Assembly (NCBI GenBank): GCA_963773635.1
Contig: CAVZBW010000002.1
Location: 1,054,001 to 1,118,000, forward strand
DNA: 64,000 bases
Direction of reading: 5' to 3'
From: CAVZBW01 sp963773635
Lineage (GTDB): Bacteria; Actinomycetota; Acidimicrobiia; Acidimicrobiales; RAAP-2
Shown here in pieces: positions 61,903 through 64,000 of the stretch. A program made the position numbers and the translations under genes. The notes under the pieces were generated by a model. That model ran no database searches. It saw only the letters and a list, made by a program, of their open reading frames with translations, and had not been told where the DNA came from. Position 1 is the stretch's first letter. Every line of letters starts with the position of its first letter.

Positions 61903-62808
61903 TCAGGTCGTCTTTTCCGGTGATGGAGGTGCTGGGTCGGAAGCACCGATGGTTTGGGGACGCCACTCCGTACCGAGCGTCCCCTGTGCTGCATGGGTTC
62001 CCGATCTGCCACCACCCGGACCACGCAACACGTACGCGATTCCAACCGCGATGGCACCGCCAGCAATCGGTCCTGCCAAGTACACCCACCACGATGTCCA
62101 ATCACTGAAGACGAGGGCTGGCCCGAGCGAACGGGCAGGATTCATGGATGCCCCGCTGACCGGTGCAGCCCACAGTCCAGCGAGCGCGATGTAAAACCCG
62201 ACGCCGAGGGCCGCAATTGGACCGAGCTGCTGAGCACCCGATGCGGTGCCAAGGATGACGCTCACCAGCCCGGCGGTGAGGACCATCTCAGTCAAGAAGG
62301 CCGTCAGATTGGTGACACCATGGCCAGGCAGTGTCAGTCCTGCTGGACCGAACTTGCCCAGCATCCCCCACAGGAGGAGTGCGGCGAGGCTGGCTCCTAC
62401 GAACTGAGCGACGATGTATGCCGGAACACGTTTCCAGGGGAAGTCACCTCGTCCTGCGAACGCCAACGTGACCGCCGGATTGAGATGTGCACCGGACACG
62501 GCCCCCATGAAGAGGATGATCGCGGCGACCATCAGGCCCGGGGCCACCACACGGACGGCCAAGGGGATGGAGCCAGGGAATCGGGCATCGACGATGCTGC
62601 CACCGACAGCAACCAGAACAAGAAAGAAGGTCCCCAGGACCTCAGAGAAGAGTCGTCGTCCCTCGTAGCGGTCATCCCAGAAGTCGAACGCCCGTGCGAC
62701 GGAGTTCGGTTGCCCCATGGAACTCAGCGAAACTCCTGCGCGGACGAGCTGTTCCTGGTGCCGAGCAACCTCTTGTCGGACGGTCGCTTCTGTCTGCTGG
62801 GTCGTCAT
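61903..62808 (-). CDS. Aquaporin/MIP-family channel
   Basis: 301 residues from ATG 62808 (AAGGGAG upstream). Both NPA boxes are present: SGAHLNPAVTLAFAG near residue 107 and SGASMNPARSLGPALV near residue 220, with six helices. An N-terminal extension of about 50 residues (MTTQQTEATVRQEVARHQEQ) and a Pro-rich C-terminal tail are extra. Water or small neutral solute passage; fits an osmotic-stress neighbourhood. Confidence 0.93.
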   Translation of the reverse strand: MTTQQTEATVRQEVARHQEQLVRAGVSLSSMGQPNSVARAFDFWDDRYEGRRLFSEVLGTFFLVLVAVGGSIVDARFPGSIPLAVRVVAPGLMVAAIILFMGAVSGAHLNPAVTLAFAGRGDFPWKRVPAYIVAQFVGASLAALLLWGMLGKFGPAGLTLPGHGVTNLTAFLTEMVLTAGLVSVILGTASGAQQLGPIAALGVGFYIALAGLWAAPVSGASMNPARSLGPALVFSDWTSWWVYLAGPIAGGAIAVGIAYVLRGPGGGRSGTHAAQGTLGTEWRPQTIGASDPAPPSPEKTT

Positions 62809-62907
62809 TGTGTCTCCCTTCTCATTCCCCTGCGCAATGGTCGTCGACTCTAACTCGGGACCTTCTTGAAATTCTCTGGGCACTGTCCCGTGGGCAACTC
62901 GTTGGAT

Positions 62908-63210
62908 ATGGTCTCACTAGTGGCCGACCTTCCCGTGACCGCCGTTGGTTACTGGATAGCCAGCCCGACAACCCTGCGGCCGCGGAAATACCGAAGGGTC
63001 TGCAGTGCTGCCGGAGTAAGCCCCACCGACCGAGGCTGGGGGTTCCTCCGCTGCCTCGACAAGGACGGGCAACGGATCACCCTGGTGACCGAGGACGTGG
63101 ACTACATGGATTTGCTCATAGCTGGCAGAAAGGCTGGGGCACTTGAGGACCTTGACGTGTCCGTCGCCACGTTCCCCATTATTAGGGCGGGCTGGCCGGA
63201 CGACTGGTAG
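62908..63210 (+). CDS. Hypothetical protein, 100 aa
   Basis: MVSLVADLPVTAVGYWIASP then VSPTDRGWGFLRCLDKDGQR and ITLVTEDVDYMDLLIAGRKA. Alternation of strands suggests a small alpha/beta protein. ATG 62908 is taken; TTG 62866 upstream is also in frame. No family recognised. Divergent from the aquaporin gene. Confidence 0.5.
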   Translation: MVSLVADLPVTAVGYWIASPTTLRPRKYRRVCSAAGVSPTDRGWGFLRCLDKDGQRITLVTEDVDYMDLLIAGRKAGALEDLDVSVATFPIIRAGWPDDW

Positions 63211-63322
63211 CAGACAGCTCCCGCTCTTCAGCTTCGCCGGAGTCAATCAAGTTGGCGTTGTCTCTCGTTGAAAACCATGGCCAGCTTGAAGCCATGACAC
63301 CACCCAAGCGGTAGTGGTCGAG

Positions 63323-63353
63323 GTGCCCCAGTTCGCCGGGACGGTGGGGGCAC
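63323..63353. terminator. Weak hairpin (GTGCCCC/GGGGCAC) in the 63211-63410 gap
   Basis: Seven-base inverted repeat, 63323-63329 with 63347-63353, loop of 17. It follows the gene ending at 63210 and precedes the acetyltransferase gene; a terminator is possible. Confidence 0.3.
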
Positions 63354-63410
63354 TTCGGCACTTCGGGGCAGGGGAGGACGCGGTCGGAGATTGCGACAGG
63401 ATGACCGTCA

Positions 63411-63872
63411 GTGATAATCAGGCGCGCTCGTGTCGATGAAGCTGGTCCGATTGCGGCCGTCTGGCTTCGGTCGAGAACAGCATCTGCACCCGACATCCCG
63501 GCGCCCGCTCAAGCCGACGATGAAGTACGTATCTGGTTCGAAGAGGTCGTGCTGTCGACGAAGGAGGTCTGGGTGGCCGAGGATACCGACGCGATCGTGG
63601 CGCTCCTCGTCCTCGAGGAGGAGTGGATCGACCAGCTCTACGTCGATCCCGATCGAGTCGGGCAGGGTGTCGGCGAACTGCTGATGGCCATCGCTAAGGA
63701 ACAACATCCTGACGGGCTCAAGCTGTGGACGTTTGCAGCCAATGCCGGTGCCCGGCGTTTCTACGAGCGGCACGGCTTCGTCGCTACGGCATCAACCGAG
63801 GGCGATAACGAGGAAGGTGCCCCCGACATTCGCTACGAGTGGCCGAAACGGGAACTCGGCCCCGCCCCGTAA
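63411..63872 (+). CDS. GNAT acetyltransferase
   Basis: 153 residues from GTG 63411 (AGGATGACC upstream). MIIRRARVDEAGPIAAVWLR, IDQLYVDPDRVGQGVGELLM (acetyl-CoA loop) and LWTFAANAGARRFYERHGFV are complete GNAT motifs. Substrate unknown. Confidence 0.9.
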   Translation: MIIRRARVDEAGPIAAVWLRSRTASAPDIPAPAQADDEVRIWFEEVVLSTKEVWVAEDTDAIVALLVLEEEWIDQLYVDPDRVGQGVGELLMAIAKEQHPDGLKLWTFAANAGARRFYERHGFVATASTEGDNEEGAPDIRYEWPKRELGPAP

Positions 63873-63940
63873 CGCCGGCTGGGTGGCCAGGCGTCGATGT
63901 GAGGGCTTGGCTGATTCTCCCATGACCAGGAGGATCCGCT

Positions 63941-64000
63941 ATGACCAGCCCCGACACCTCATCGACGTCGATCCAGACGCCAGAACCTGACTACCTCACT
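63941..64000 (+). CDS. Start of a gene cut by the window end
   Basis: AGGAGGATCCGCT precedes ATG 63941, an excellent ribosome site. The first 20 codons read MTSPDTSSTSIQTPEPDYLT, a Ser/Thr-rich, probably disordered start. Nothing can be said about its function. Confidence 0.7.
   Translation, partial: MTSPDTSSTSIQTPEPDYLT

Overview
The window is GC-rich bacterial chromosome with actinobacterial traits: GTG starts, ATGA/GTGA overlaps between genes, leaderless-looking promoters, GTP-type PEP carboxykinase, F420-type split-barrel flavoproteins, a mycothiol-type DinB-fold enzyme, a SpoIIE/STAS/RsbW switch and a free-standing LigD polymerase domain. An actinomycete-like organism (Actinomycetota) is a safe reading; anything narrower is a guess. 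About twenty single-base frame breaks, most of them in the first 5.6 kb, point to a draft assembly and/or local gene decay.

Layout. 1-6.2 kb: minus-strand operon for a group 4 [NiFe]-hydrogenase-like, complex I-related membrane complex in the gene order of M. tuberculosis Rv0082-Rv0087, cut by the window start and full of frame breaks, with a dyad in front of its first gene. 6.3-9.2 kb: acetyltransferase, pckG, unknown protein. 9.4-16.2 kb: small membrane protein, a cyclase-like/AAA ATPase/TPR signalling protein, an unknown protein, a crotonase and a LigD-type polymerase. 16.2-24.5 kb: catabolic genes (aldehyde dehydrogenase, two APH-fold phosphotransferases, RidA, PPOX-like protein, DinB-fold enzyme, several unknowns). 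24.6-27.8 kb: RsbU-like phosphatase, STAS antagonist, RsbW-like kinase and methyltransferase, all overlapping. 27.9-40.9 kb: RibD/DHFR-like and F420/FMN-like enzymes, three crotonase/SDR genes, GH92 mannosidase, a SoxR regulon with a near-consensus SoxR box, and a cluster of two AHSA1-like proteins, an SDR and an FMN reductase. 41-46.5 kb: large LuxR-type ATPase regulator and a MarR-ABC exporter operon. 46.7-48.7 kb: a VOC protein carrying eleven exact copies of a 9-bp repeat, a MerR regulator and a 35-codon stub of an alkylsulfatase.

48.8-62.8 kb looks like a stress/membrane island: HdeD, DUF2252, TMEM175-type channel, PLDc_N protein, GH15, two DUF1269-like paralogs, a MalT-like LuxR regulator, DUF1622 and an aquaporin. 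It holds a clean ISL3 insertion (25-bp imperfect ends, exact 8-bp duplication) that split the TMEM175 gene, plus a second, decayed TMEM175 copy. The most interesting signal is a 31-bp dyad present twice with one mismatch, each time exactly 16 nt before the start codon of a very short ORF with a similar N-terminus; a weaker 19-bp relative lies upstream of a DUF1269-like gene. This suggests a small shared regulon or 5'-leader element, possibly tied to the adjacent LuxR regulator. The window ends in the first codons of a new gene at 63941.
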